In this document: piece by piece, positions 1 to 7,653 of the stretch
Layout: each line of letters starts with the position of its first letter
How positions within the stretch are numbered: position 1 is the first letter of the stretch
DNA from: Pelodictyon luteolum DSM 273
Lineage (GTDB): Bacteria > Bacteroidota > Chlorobiia > Chlorobiales > Chlorobiaceae
Reading direction: 5' to 3'
Assembly (NCBI RefSeq): GCF_000012485.1
Contig: NC_007512.1
Span: forward strand, 807,001 to 871,000
DNA: 64,000 nucleotides
Position numbers and translations under genes: made by a program
The notes under the pieces: generated by a model
Seen by the model: the letters and a program-made list of their open reading frames with translations, nothing else
What the model was told of the DNA's origin: nothing
Databases searched by the model: none

Positions 1-21
1 CTGACCGCAAAGGCTGCGTAA
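1..21 (+). CDS. gvpA: 3' end of an upstream gvpA copy (partial)
   Basis: The first 21 bases are identical to the last 21 bases of the complete gvpA at 84-290, including the TAA stop, and encode the same C-terminal residues LTAKAA. The identity stops just after the stop codon. This shows that at least two gvpA copies lie in tandem and that the window opens inside the upstream one. GvpA is the main structural protein of the gas-vesicle wall. The rest of the gene is outside the window. Confidence 0.85.
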   Translation: MTAKAA

Positions 22-33
22 GCCAGCAATGAG

Positions 34-49
34 CAGGCCGAAAGGTCTG
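34..49 (+). terminator. Small hairpin between tandem gvpA genes
   Basis: A 6-bp stem (CAGGCC paired with GGTCTG, one G-U pair) closes a GAAA tetraloop and is followed by TGTTTT. It lies between the two gvpA copies. The GNRA loop and short T run suggest a weak attenuator or an mRNA-stabilising hairpin that could set relative expression. The T run is too short for a confident terminator. Confidence 0.35.
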
Positions 50-83
50 TGTTTTCAAACAACAACAAACAAAGGAGATCATC

Positions 84-290
84 ATGGCAGTAGAAAAAAC
101 CATCGGTTCATCGAGCCTCGTTGAGGTCATCGACCGTATCCTCGACAAGGGTGTCGTCGTTGACGCATGGGTTCGCGTGTCGCTTGTCGGCATCGAGCTC
201 CTCGCCATCGAGGCAAGGGTCGTGGTCGCATCGGTCGAGACCTACCTGAAGTATGCAGAGGCTATCGGACTGACCGCAAAGGCTGCGTAA
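84..290 (+). CDS. gvpA: GvpA, major gas-vesicle shell protein
   Basis: This 68-residue protein matches the GvpA family in length and sequence: an N-terminal [15 protein letters not shown] segment, the conserved central [17 protein letters not shown] strand region, and a helical end. GvpA polymerises into the low-pitch ribbed helix that forms the hollow, gas-permeable vesicle wall. A strong ribosome site (AAAGGAG) lies 8 bases before the ATG, as expected for a very abundant protein. The gene is the second of a tandem pair and opens the accessory gene cluster. The identification is very secure. Confidence 0.97.
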   Translation: MAVEKTIGSSSLVEVIDRILDKGVVVDAWVRVSLVGIELLAIEARVVVASVETYLKYAEAIGLTAKAA

Positions 291-436
291 GCTCGTTCCG
301 CTGAAGCAGATTGCTCCTGCTAAAGCATCCTTCCCGGGAAGTATGGCCGGGCAGCATGATTTACCAGGAACATTTTTTTACAGGCAATGAGCCGGGCTCG
401 AAGCGGTCCGGAAAACCTGATTGGTTGAGCGCTTTA

Positions 437-465
437 TTGACTCGTATACCATAGAGTAGTACATA
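437..465 (+). promoter_or_regulatory. Possible promoter before the accessory gvp genes
   Basis: TTGACT (437-442) is separated by 17 bases from TACATA (460-465). The first matches the -35 consensus well, the second matches the -10 only weakly. A start near 472 would give a transcript with almost no leader before the ATG at 477, which lacks a clear ribosome site. Offered as a weak candidate only. Confidence 0.25.
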
Positions 466-476
466 TCCCCCCGTCG

Positions 477-1082
477 ATGAATAATTATCCTGATACCGTT
501 ATGACGCCGCCTACACCAGAGGCCGCGAAAATTGCGGAAATTCAGTTCGCTTATGAGTGCGCTGAGGAGATCAATGATTCCTGCCGCAACCTTTTTGAAG
601 CCATCCGGAATTCACTCGACCAGCTGAAAGAGAAGCGGACGGCTGCCAATGAGAGTCTTTGCGATGTGCTGGCCAAAAAGGGTTCCCTGAGGAAAAAAGA
701 TTATGAAAGAATGATGGACGAGATCCATGCAATTCTTGACGAAAAGGAACAGGATGCCCGCGATGAGCTCTCGTCATTTCTCCGCGACCAGAGGGAGTTT
801 GCCTTGATGCTCAAAGACCTCATCATCAATGCGATTGATTTTTCATCCCCTGATCTCGCCCGCAGAAGCAGGCAGCTGAGGGAAGAGCTTGCAGCGATCG
901 CATCGGGACAGGAAGAGAGGAAGGCGGCTGTGGTGAAACGGCTGACTGATTTTCAGTCGGCACACTCCAAAATTGTTGCCCATCTGGAATCTCTTCTGCA
1001 TAAAAGGGAAGGAATAGGGGCTAAAGATATAAAGGACGTAAAGCATCTTGTCGATCGTGAATGGGGAATCAAATCAAATTAA
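477..1082 (+). CDS. Coiled-coil protein of the gas-vesicle cluster, function unknown
   Basis: This 201-residue, charged, almost entirely helical protein has no signal peptide or membrane segment. Heptad-like stretches rich in E, K, R and L run from about residue 20 to 180. I do not recognise a family. Its position between gvpA and the GvpC-like gene, on the same strand and 18 bases before the next gene, ties it to gas vesicles, perhaps as a shell-binding or assembly protein. The start at 477 has little ribosome-site support, and the ATG at residue 9 is an alternative. Confidence 0.7.
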   Translation: MNNYPDTVMTPPTPEAAKIAEIQFAYECAEEINDSCRNLFEAIRNSLDQLKEKRTAANESLCDVLAKKGSLRKKDYERMMDEIHAILDEKEQDARDELSSFLRDQREFALMLKDLIINAIDFSSPDLARRSRQLREELAAIASGQEERKAAVVKRLTDFQSAHSKIVAHLESLLHKREGIGAKDIKDVKHLVDREWGIKSN

Positions 1083-1100
1083 GAAGGGAGGATTCTAACA

Positions 1101-2264
1101 ATGGCATCAAAACAGGACATGAATACTATGCGAGAAGAAGCAATGAATTCGTTCAGGCGTCGTGACAAGGCCAACAGGGACCTTGTTGAAGAGGTCAACG
1201 CCATGATTCACCGGTTCCGCGAGGAGCACCGTGAGATGGCTGCGCGGCTGGCGTCGAACGCCGAACGCCTGCATGCATCCCTTTCAGTGGACGAGCAGGA
1301 CCGGATGAAAGACTACAGTGCGATGATGGGCAACATCCAGAAGGAACTGCATGCAGTCAGGGATACCGTCAGCTCATACCGCACGGAGGCTGCCTCCATG
1401 ATGCAGGGCTTTGCCGGCGATCGCTCGGCGATGAGCACGGAGCTGCATGCCATGCTCGACGATGCCACAGCATCGCGCATGGACAGTGAGCAGATTCGTC
1501 TCGGGGAGTTCGGCGAGATGATGGCCGGCATCAGGGAGTATAACAAAAGCCTGCAGATGGATGTGGTGGACATCTTCGCTTCAACCAATGCCATGCTCGA
1601 GCGCTTTGCCGGTGAGCACGAGCAGATGGCCGAGGAACTGAAGGACGGTCTTGAGAAGACGAGGCATGAGGGCTCCGAGTACACCAAAGAGCTGCTTGCC
1701 GGAATCCGGAAGCGGATGCTTGAAATCAGCAATGAGAACCTTGAGGCCGCCGAAGCGGTGCGGAAGGGGCTGGCCGGCAGCGAAGCTGTCAGGATGGATG
1801 AGTACAACAGCCTGTTCAGCAGGATTTCTTCCGAAGTCGAGGCGCTGAGGCAGTCGACATCTGCCATGCTGAAGCGATTCTCTGAAGAAAGGGCTGCGGA
1901 TTCGGCAGGATGGCCTGAACTTGAGGGTGTTGCAGTCTCCCCTCAGGAAGAGGTGGCTGCGGTTGCAGAGGTATTCCAGGATGCAGCTCCTCTGCAGGAA
2001 CCCGCCCCGGTTGCTGAACCTGAAGCCGCTGTCAACGAGGAACCCGAAGTGCAGGAAGAGGCAGTAGTGGCTCAGGTGGCCGGCGACAGCCTTGAAGAGA
2101 GGGTCCTGGCTTACATCAACTCCAGTACGGAAGGCGTACGGGTGTCGGACATGGAAAAGCCCCTTGGTGAAACGAGGATGAAGATCGGCGTTGCCGCCCG
2201 GAACCTCCTCGATGAGGGGAAGGTGTCAAAGGTCGAGAACTTCTACCATCCGCTTGGCCACTGA
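1101..2264 (+). CDS. Repeat-containing GvpC-like protein with C-terminal winged-helix-like domain
   Basis: This 387-residue helical protein contains repeats. An AM(I/L)xRF(x)xEHxxMAxxL-type motif starts near residues 34, 99, 164 and 255, and an RM(x)(D/E)Y-type motif near 68, 132 and 230, giving a period of about 65 residues. GvpC proteins are repeat-built helical proteins that bind the outside of the vesicle and stiffen it, so a GvpC-like role is likely but rests on architecture and context. An acidic Ala/Pro/Glu linker (about 272-330) leads to a compact tail (331-387) resembling a winged-helix domain, which is unusual for GvpC. The gene has a good GGGAGG ribosome site. Confidence 0.65.
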   Translation: MASKQDMNTMREEAMNSFRRRDKANRDLVEEVNAMIHRFREEHREMAARLASNAERLHASLSVDEQDRMKDYSAMMGNIQKELHAVRDTVSSYRTEAASMMQGFAGDRSAMSTELHAMLDDATASRMDSEQIRLGEFGEMMAGIREYNKSLQMDVVDIFASTNAMLERFAGEHEQMAEELKDGLEKTRHEGSEYTKELLAGIRKRMLEISNENLEAAEAVRKGLAGSEAVRMDEYNSLFSRISSEVEALRQSTSAMLKRFSEERAADSAGWPELEGVAVSPQEEVAAVAEVFQDAAPLQEPAPVAEPEAAVNEEPEVQEEAVVAQVAGDSLEERVLAYINSSTEGVRVSDMEKPLGETRMKIGVAARNLLDEGKVSKVENFYHPLGH

Positions 2265-2344
2265 CTTGTCGAAACTCCACCGGGCCGGCTGGCCGTTAAG
2301 CCGCTGCCGGCCCGTAACCCGGAACAAACCCTAACCAGCTGATT

Positions 2345-3271
2345 ATGCGTGCTGCAGTGAATGACAATGAAATGAATACGGTACTGGCACCACGGCCGAT
2401 GGCGAATTTCGTGGAAACCGAGTACATCCGGGACATCACCGAGCGTGGACTTACCTACCTGAAGGCCGGCTTCCCTGTCCATTTCCGGGGCCCCTCGGGT
2501 ACCGGCAAGACAACGGTCGCCATGCACCTTGCCGGCAAGATCGGACGACCCGTCGTGGTCATCCACGGAGACTCCGAATACAAGACCTCCGACCTCATCG
2601 GAAGCGAGCAGGGATACAAGTTCAGGCGCCTGAACGACAACTTCATCCATTCAGTCCATAAGTATGAAGAGGACATGAGCAAGCAGTGGGTGAACAACCG
2701 GCTGTCGATTGCCATCAAGAAGGGCTTCACCCTGGTCTACGATGAATTCACCCGTTCGCGTCCCGAGGCCAACAACATCCTTCTGCCGATTCTGCAGGAG
2801 AAGATGCTGAGCACATCAGCCTCGAATGAAGAGGACTACTACATGAAGGTCCACCCTGAGTTCAGGGCGATATTTACCTCGAACCCCGAGGAATATGCCG
2901 GCGTCAACAGGACACAGGATGCTCTGCGCGACCGGATGGTGACCATGGACCTGGATTATTTCGATTATGAGACCGAGCTGCGGGTGACGCACGCTAAGTC
3001 GGAACTGACGCTCGAGGATTCAGAGAAAATCGTGCAGGTCGTAAGGGGACTTCGCGAATCCGGCAAAACCGAGTTTGACCCGACCGTCCGCGGTTCGATC
3101 ATGATAGCACGGACGCTGCATATCATGCAGGTCAGGCCCGAAAAAACGAACGATGCCGTCAGGAAGGTGTTCCAGGACATCCTGACATCGGAAACCAGCA
3201 GGGTGGGATCGAAGACCAACCAGGAAAAGGTCCGCGCCATCGTCAACGACCTGATCGAAGCATATCTGTAA
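2345..3271 (+). CDS. gvpN: GvpN, MoxR-type AAA+ ATPase for gas-vesicle assembly
   Basis: This 308-residue protein has a Walker A motif GPSGTGKT (residues 49-56), a Walker B region around LVYDEFTRSRPE, and further AAA+ motifs including the conserved FTSNPEEYAG stretch (sensor 1 region). GvpN belongs to the MoxR/CbbQ ATPase branch, and in other organisms it is needed for normal vesicle growth, with GvpC as a functional partner. It lies 80 bases after the GvpC-like gene, matching the usual gvpC-gvpN order. Other ATGs at residues 10 and 19 make the exact start uncertain. Confidence 0.95.
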   Translation: MRAAVNDNEMNTVLAPRPMANFVETEYIRDITERGLTYLKAGFPVHFRGPSGTGKTTVAMHLAGKIGRPVVVIHGDSEYKTSDLIGSEQGYKFRRLNDNFIHSVHKYEEDMSKQWVNNRLSIAIKKGFTLVYDEFTRSRPEANNILLPILQEKMLSTSASNEEDYYMKVHPEFRAIFTSNPEEYAGVNRTQDALRDRMVTMDLDYFDYETELRVTHAKSELTLEDSEKIVQVVRGLRESGKTEFDPTVRGSIMIARTLHIMQVRPEKTNDAVRKVFQDILTSETSRVGSKTNQEKVRAIVNDLIEAYL

Positions 3272-3308
3272 CAGCGCAGCGCACACTATCAATCACGGGG
3301 GAAAAGCC

Positions 3309-3626
3309 ATGGCAGAAAGGAACAGCATGCTCAAGGGCATCAACGACATCAAGACCGTCCACACCATCAAGAAGGCGGCTGCCCGGCAGAAGGGGAGCAA
3401 CGACTTTCTTCGCCTGTACATGCTTGAAATGGAGCGGACCCGTCTCATCAGCGAAAAGAACAAGCTGATTCAGCGTCTTGAGGTCATCGACGGACGGCTC
3501 AGTGCCATCCAGGAGGTCTATGCCGAAAGTCTCGAGGGGTTCGAGGCATTCCGCTCCTATAATGGAAACCGCTATGTGGATGATGTCACGGTTCCGGGAT
3601 TCAAGACCATGCCCTTCGATTACTAA
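3309..3626 (+). CDS. Small helical protein of the gas-vesicle cluster, function unknown
   Basis: This 105-residue basic protein has a central coiled coil (about residues 35-70, with regular L, I and E/K spacing) and a Gly/Asp/Pro-rich tail. I cannot place it in a named Gvp family. It lies between gvpN and a GvpA/J-type gene in the same direction with short gaps, so it is probably co-transcribed and takes part in vesicle assembly. Its ribosome site is good (GGGGGAAA before the ATG). Confidence 0.7.
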   Translation: MAERNSMLKGINDIKTVHTIKKAAARQKGSNDFLRLYMLEMERTRLISEKNKLIQRLEVIDGRLSAIQEVYAESLEGFEAFRSYNGNRYVDDVTVPGFKTMPFDY

Positions 3627-3647
3627 ATACCAACATCTCAATCAACA

Positions 3648-3941
3648 ATGCCTGAACTCAAACATGCGGTCAATGCTACCGGTCTTGCCGATATCCTCGA
3701 AAGGGTTCTCGACAAAGGCATTGTCATAGCGGGAGACATCAAGATACAGATCGCCGATATCGATCTGTTGACCATCAAGATCCGGCTGATGGTCGCCTCG
3801 GTCGATAAGGCCATCGAAATGGGCATCAACTGGTGGCAGGAAGATCCTTACCTGTCAACCGGTGCAAAAACATCCGAACAGACACGGCTTCTGGGCGAAA
3901 TAAACCAGCGGATCGAAAAGCTGGAATCAATCAACAGATAA
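3648..3941 (+). CDS. gvpJ: GvpA/GvpJ-family minor gas-vesicle protein
   Basis: This 97-residue protein carries the GvpA-type core (LADILERVLDKGIVIAGDIK and the following strand and helix) plus a hydrophilic C-terminal extension of about 35 residues that GvpA lacks. That layout fits the GvpJ/GvpM/GvpS group, minor proteins thought to act at the nucleating cone tip. Assignment to J rather than M or S is not certain from sequence alone. It is followed 18 bases later by the Hsp20-like gene. Confidence 0.85.
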   Translation: MPELKHAVNATGLADILERVLDKGIVIAGDIKIQIADIDLLTIKIRLMVASVDKAIEMGINWWQEDPYLSTGAKTSEQTRLLGEINQRIEKLESINR

Positions 3942-3959
3942 GTCAAAACAGGGGTGAGG

Positions 3960-4511
3960 ATGGATAGGGATAGGGAGAGGGAAAAAAGGGAAAACGAAGA
4001 GTCTGATTTCGACCTGTCGGGACTTGGTGCTCTCGGTCAGGGCCTTGGCGGGTTGTTCAAGGGGATAGAGCGGCTGGTTGATCTTGCCTCCAAACTTGAA
4101 TCTTCAGGCGGCACCTCAGGCAGCGGGGAAGTGAACCTTGAGCATCTCAGGAAGGGCATGAAGGGTGTGTACGGATTCACCATCAAATCGGCCGGCGGTG
4201 GCGGCGGTTCACCGAAAGTCGAGACGTTCGGCAACATCCGCAAAAGCGCGGAAGGACCCAAAGTTGATGAAGAGCGTGAACCCATCACCGACCTGTTCGA
4301 TGAAGATGATCGTATTGTGGTGATTGTGGAGATGCCGGGCTTGGAGGCTGAAGACATCATTCTCGACCTGAATGGTGACATCCTCTCCATCACTACGAAG
4401 GGGAGCGGAAAACGGTACAGGAAAGAACTGCTGCTGCCGATGGCGGTTGCAGGACAGGAGCTGCAACGGAAGTATACGAACGGGATACTCGAGATCACCA
4501 TAAGCAAATGA
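3960..4511 (+). CDS. Hsp20-like (GvpH-type) protein of the gas-vesicle cluster
   Basis: The C-terminal part (about residues 100-183) has an alpha-crystallin/Hsp20 fold pattern: a DDRIVVIVEMPG strand, an LEAEDIILDLNGDILSI segment and the final NGILEITISK strand. The N-terminal part is Gly/Ser-rich and disordered. Hsp20-like GvpH proteins occur in haloarchaeal gas-vesicle clusters, so a chaperone role is plausible. The ATG at 3960 has AGGGG five bases upstream and is preferred; a GTG at 3954 would add two residues. The last four bases (ATGA) overlap the next gene, implying translational coupling. Confidence 0.85.
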   Translation: MDRDREREKRENEESDFDLSGLGALGQGLGGLFKGIERLVDLASKLESSGGTSGSGEVNLEHLRKGMKGVYGFTIKSAGGGGGSPKVETFGNIRKSAEGPKVDEEREPITDLFDEDDRIVVIVEMPGLEAEDIILDLNGDILSITTKGSGKRYRKELLLPMAVAGQELQRKYTNGILEITISK

Positions 4512-5452
4512 CCTCCATGCCGTTGAGTGGTCTGGACCGTAAAACACTGGAAATGGTGATTTTCGGGGGCAAGGGGGGCGTCGGCAAGACCAGCTGTGCG
4601 CTTGCAGCCGCCCTGTGGCTGTCGGAGCGCTACCGGACCATCGTCATTTCAACCGATCCCGCCCATTCGCTCGGCGACAGCCTTGGCCAGCCGGTCGGCC
4701 CGATACCCGTTGAAGTTGCCGGGGCTCCGGGGCTGGCCGCTCTCGAAGTTTCAGCAGATCAGGCGTTCCGGAAGTTCAAGAAGGATCATGAAGCCGAGCT
4801 CGTGAAGCTGTTTGAGACCTCTTCGGAACTTGATGCTGAAGACATCCGGGAGATGATGAGCCTGTCGATACCCGGCATCGATGAAATGATGAGCCTGAAG
4901 GCCGTCATCGACCTGGTCTCGGAGGGGGCGTATGAGCGGTATGTCGTCGATACTGCTCCCACCGGTCACGCCCTCCGCCTCATCAGCTCTCCTGAACTGC
5001 TTGACGGATGGGTCAGGATGGCTTCGAAAATGAGGTGGAAATACCGCTATATGGTGGAGTCTTTTTCCGGCGGCTATACCGCTGACGAGGCGGACAACAT
5101 GCTGCTGGACCTGAAAAGGACGGTCAAGCGGATTGAAGCCCTCCTGTCCAGTTCCGCCCGGTGTGAGTTTATTCCCGTATGCATCCCCGAAGACATGGCC
5201 GTCAGGGAGACGGCCAGGCTCCTCAGCGAACTTGCCGAACACCGGATATCGGCACGCCAGCTCGTCATGAACAACGTCATGGAGCCGGATGGCTCCGAAT
5301 TCTGCCGCAGGCGAAGGCAGTCCCAGGATAGGTATCTGGCCCTTACCGGCGAGCTGTTTCCGGGAATCCCGGTGACCGTGGTGCCGCAGTTCCCCGAGGA
5401 AATCAGGGGTCTCGATGGCCTGAAGAAACTGAAGAACGCCCTTTTTACCTAA
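4508..5452 (+). CDS. ArsA/Get3-like P-loop ATPase
   Basis: This 314-residue protein begins with a deviant Walker A motif GGKGGVGKTS (about residues 19-28) and the STDPAHSLGDSLG switch region, both typical of ArsA/Get3/TRC40 ATPases. It is a single-domain type, like Get3, not a fused double ArsA. Arsenic genes are absent nearby, and it overlaps the Hsp20-like gene by four bases, so a gas-vesicle role is likelier than arsenite export. Get3 proteins shield hydrophobic helices; a role with GvpA-type subunits is inference. Confidence 0.9.
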   Translation: MTSMPLSGLDRKTLEMVIFGGKGGVGKTSCALAAALWLSERYRTIVISTDPAHSLGDSLGQPVGPIPVEVAGAPGLAALEVSADQAFRKFKKDHEAELVKLFETSSELDAEDIREMMSLSIPGIDEMMSLKAVIDLVSEGAYERYVVDTAPTGHALRLISSPELLDGWVRMASKMRWKYRYMVESFSGGYTADEADNMLLDLKRTVKRIEALLSSSARCEFIPVCIPEDMAVRETARLLSELAEHRISARQLVMNNVMEPDGSEFCRRRRQSQDRYLALTGELFPGIPVTVVPQFPEEIRGLDGLKKLKNALFT

Positions 5453-5475
5453 CGTTCGCAATGATATGCTGAAAG

Positions 5476-7632
5476 ATGAGCCAGATCGAACGGATCTTCA
5501 AAGTCAAGGAATCTCTGCTCAAGGACGTCGGACGCGCCATAGCGCGAATCGACCCGAAAGATATGGCTGAGGCCGGAATCGGCGTCGGAGACATCGTGCT
5601 TGCTGAAGGAAAACGTGCCACGCCGGTAAAGGTGCTGCCCTGCTACCCCGAGGACAGGGGCAAGGGCATCATCCAGATCGACGGGATTACGCGGGAGAAC
5701 GCCCAGACGGGCATCGATGAAAAGGTCAAGGTTACGGCGATTGCTTCGAAGAAGGCGGCAAAGGTCGTGCTCAAGCCGGTCGACGGCGGTGCGTCCTCGA
5801 TACGCGGAGATGATGCGAAGTACATCGGCTCCCTTATCAGCGGCCTTCCCGTCATGAAGGGTGACAGGGTGAAGGCCACGCTTTTCGGCTCCCGCTCAGT
5901 CCATTATACGGTGAACGCCACCGCGCCCGCCGGCGTTGTTTTGATCCATCCCGATACCTCGATAGCACTGGAGCTCCCCAAAAAGAGCGAAGGCGGCGTG
6001 AACCTCGTAACCTATGAAGACATAGGCGGGCTCGGCACCCAGGTACAGCGGATCAGGGAAATGATAGAGCTTCCGCTCAAGTACCCGGAAATCTTCGACC
6101 GCCTTGGCGTTGAGCCGCCGAAGGGGGTGTTCCTTTACGGCCCCCCCGGCACCGGCAAGACCCTTATTGTCAGGGCTGTGGCAAGGGAGACCGATGCGTA
6201 TTTCATCAATATTTCCGGCCCGGAAATAATGGGGAAATTCTACGGGGAAAGCGAAGCCAGGATCCGCAACATCTTTGCCGAGGCCGAGGCCCATGCCCCG
6301 TCGATCATCTTCATCGACGAGATCGACGCCATTGCGCCCCGCCGTGAGGACATGGGGGGCGAGAAGCAGGTCGAAAAGCGTGTCGTCGCCCAGCTCCTTT
6401 CCCTGATGGACGGCCTCAAGTCCCGCGGCAAGGTCATCGTCATCGGCGCTACCAACATTCCCAATGCAATCGATCCGGCACTTCGCCGCCCGGGTCGTTT
6501 TGATCGTGAAATCAGCGTGTCCGTCCCGGACCGCAACGGCCGGCTGGAAATCATCCATATCCATACACGGGGAATCCCCCTCAGCGACGATGTCGATCTT
6601 GGGCGGATTGCCGACATCACGCACGGATTCGTCGGTGCAGACCTGGAAGCCCTTGCCCGCGAAGCCGCCATGACGGCCTTGCGCCGGATACTGCCGAAAA
6701 TCGATTTCGAGCTTTCCGAAATTCCCTATGAGCTCTTGACGCAGCTTGAGGTGACGATGGAGAACTTCCTTGATGCGATGAAAGAGGTCGAGCCGTCGGC
6801 AATCAGGGAGTTTTTCGTCGAAGTGCCCAATGTCCGCTGGGAGGATGTCGGCGGCCATGAAGAGGTCAAGCAGGCGCTGAGGGAAGCTGTCGAGTGGCCG
6901 GTCAGGTATCGGGAACTGTTCCGCAAGACCGGTACAATTCCTCCGAAAGGTGTCATCCTGTACGGTAAGCCGGGGACGGGCAAGACATGGCTTGCCAAGG
7001 CCCTTGCGACCGAGAGCGGGGTCAACTTCATTTCCGTCAAAGGGCCCGAGATCATCAGCCGTTTCATCGGGGAATCTGAAAAGGCGGTCCGGGAGCTGTT
7101 CCGGCTGGCAAAGCAGTCAGCCCCGACCATAATCTTTCTTGACGAGATCGACAGCCTCGCTCCGGCCAGGGGGGCGGGGGGATCGGAATCGAGCGTCACC
7201 CAGCGTGTCATCAGCCAGTTTTTGACTGAAATGGATGGCATCGAAGAGCTGAAAGGAGTATTCGTGCTCGCGGCGACCAACCGTATCGACCTGCTTGACC
7301 CGGCCCTGATCCGCCCGGGGCGTTTCGATCTTCTCTACGAGGTGCCGCCGCCTGATGTCCTGGCGCGTGTGAGGATTTTCGAGATCCATACGAAATCGAT
7401 GACCCTGGATGATGACGTCAGCATCAGTGCGCTTGCCGAAAGTACGGAGGGGATGAGCGGGGCCGACATAGAGTTCATCTGCCGAAAGGCCAGTATGGGG
7501 GCCATCAGCGCCTGCATCGCCCTGGAGGCCGGGGGCATCGATCCCCTGCATGTGGAGCTGAGGGTCAGGGACAGTCATTTCCAGGAGGCTGTGCGGCTCT
7601 TGTCCTCCCGTTACAGGGACAATGGAGAATAA
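5476..7632 (+). CDS. CDC48/VCP-like ATPase with two AAA domains
   Basis: This 718-residue protein has the CDC48/VAT layout: an N-terminal double-psi-barrel region (about 1-180), AAA domain D1 with GPPGTGKT near 222 and Walker B FIDEID near 280, and D2 with GKPGTGKT near 493 and FLDEIDSLAP near 555. Both arginine-finger regions (RRPGRFD, IRPGRFD) are present. CDC48 proteins unfold or remodel protein complexes. It is 24 bases after the ArsA-like gene and 22 bases before the GvpF/L-J fusion gene, so it probably remodels Gvp assemblies. Confidence 0.93.
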   Translation: MSQIERIFKVKESLLKDVGRAIARIDPKDMAEAGIGVGDIVLAEGKRATPVKVLPCYPEDRGKGIIQIDGITRENAQTGIDEKVKVTAIASKKAAKVVLKPVDGGASSIRGDDAKYIGSLISGLPVMKGDRVKATLFGSRSVHYTVNATAPAGVVLIHPDTSIALELPKKSEGGVNLVTYEDIGGLGTQVQRIREMIELPLKYPEIFDRLGVEPPKGVFLYGPPGTGKTLIVRAVARETDAYFINISGPEIMGKFYGESEARIRNIFAEAEAHAPSIIFIDEIDAIAPRREDMGGEKQVEKRVVAQLLSLMDGLKSRGKVIVIGATNIPNAIDPALRRPGRFDREISVSVPDRNGRLEIIHIHTRGIPLSDDVDLGRIADITHGFVGADLEALAREAAMTALRRILPKIDFELSEIPYELLTQLEVTMENFLDAMKEVEPSAIREFFVEVPNVRWEDVGGHEEVKQALREAVEWPVRYRELFRKTGTIPPKGVILYGKPGTGKTWLAKALATESGVNFISVKGPEIISRFIGESEKAVRELFRLAKQSAPTIIFLDEIDSLAPARGAGGSESSVTQRVISQFLTEMDGIEELKGVFVLAATNRIDLLDPALIRPGRFDLLYEVPPPDVLARVRIFEIHTKSMTLDDDVSISALAESTEGMSGADIEFICRKASMGAISACIALEAGGIDPLHVELRVRDSHFQEAVRLLSSRYRDNGE

Positions 7633-7653
7633 CGATAACCTTCAACCGAACGT

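Noticed and set aside
4508-5452. Arsenite efflux ATPase
   Set aside because: Single-domain Get3-like form, overlap with a gvp gene and no ars genes nearby argue against arsenic resistance.
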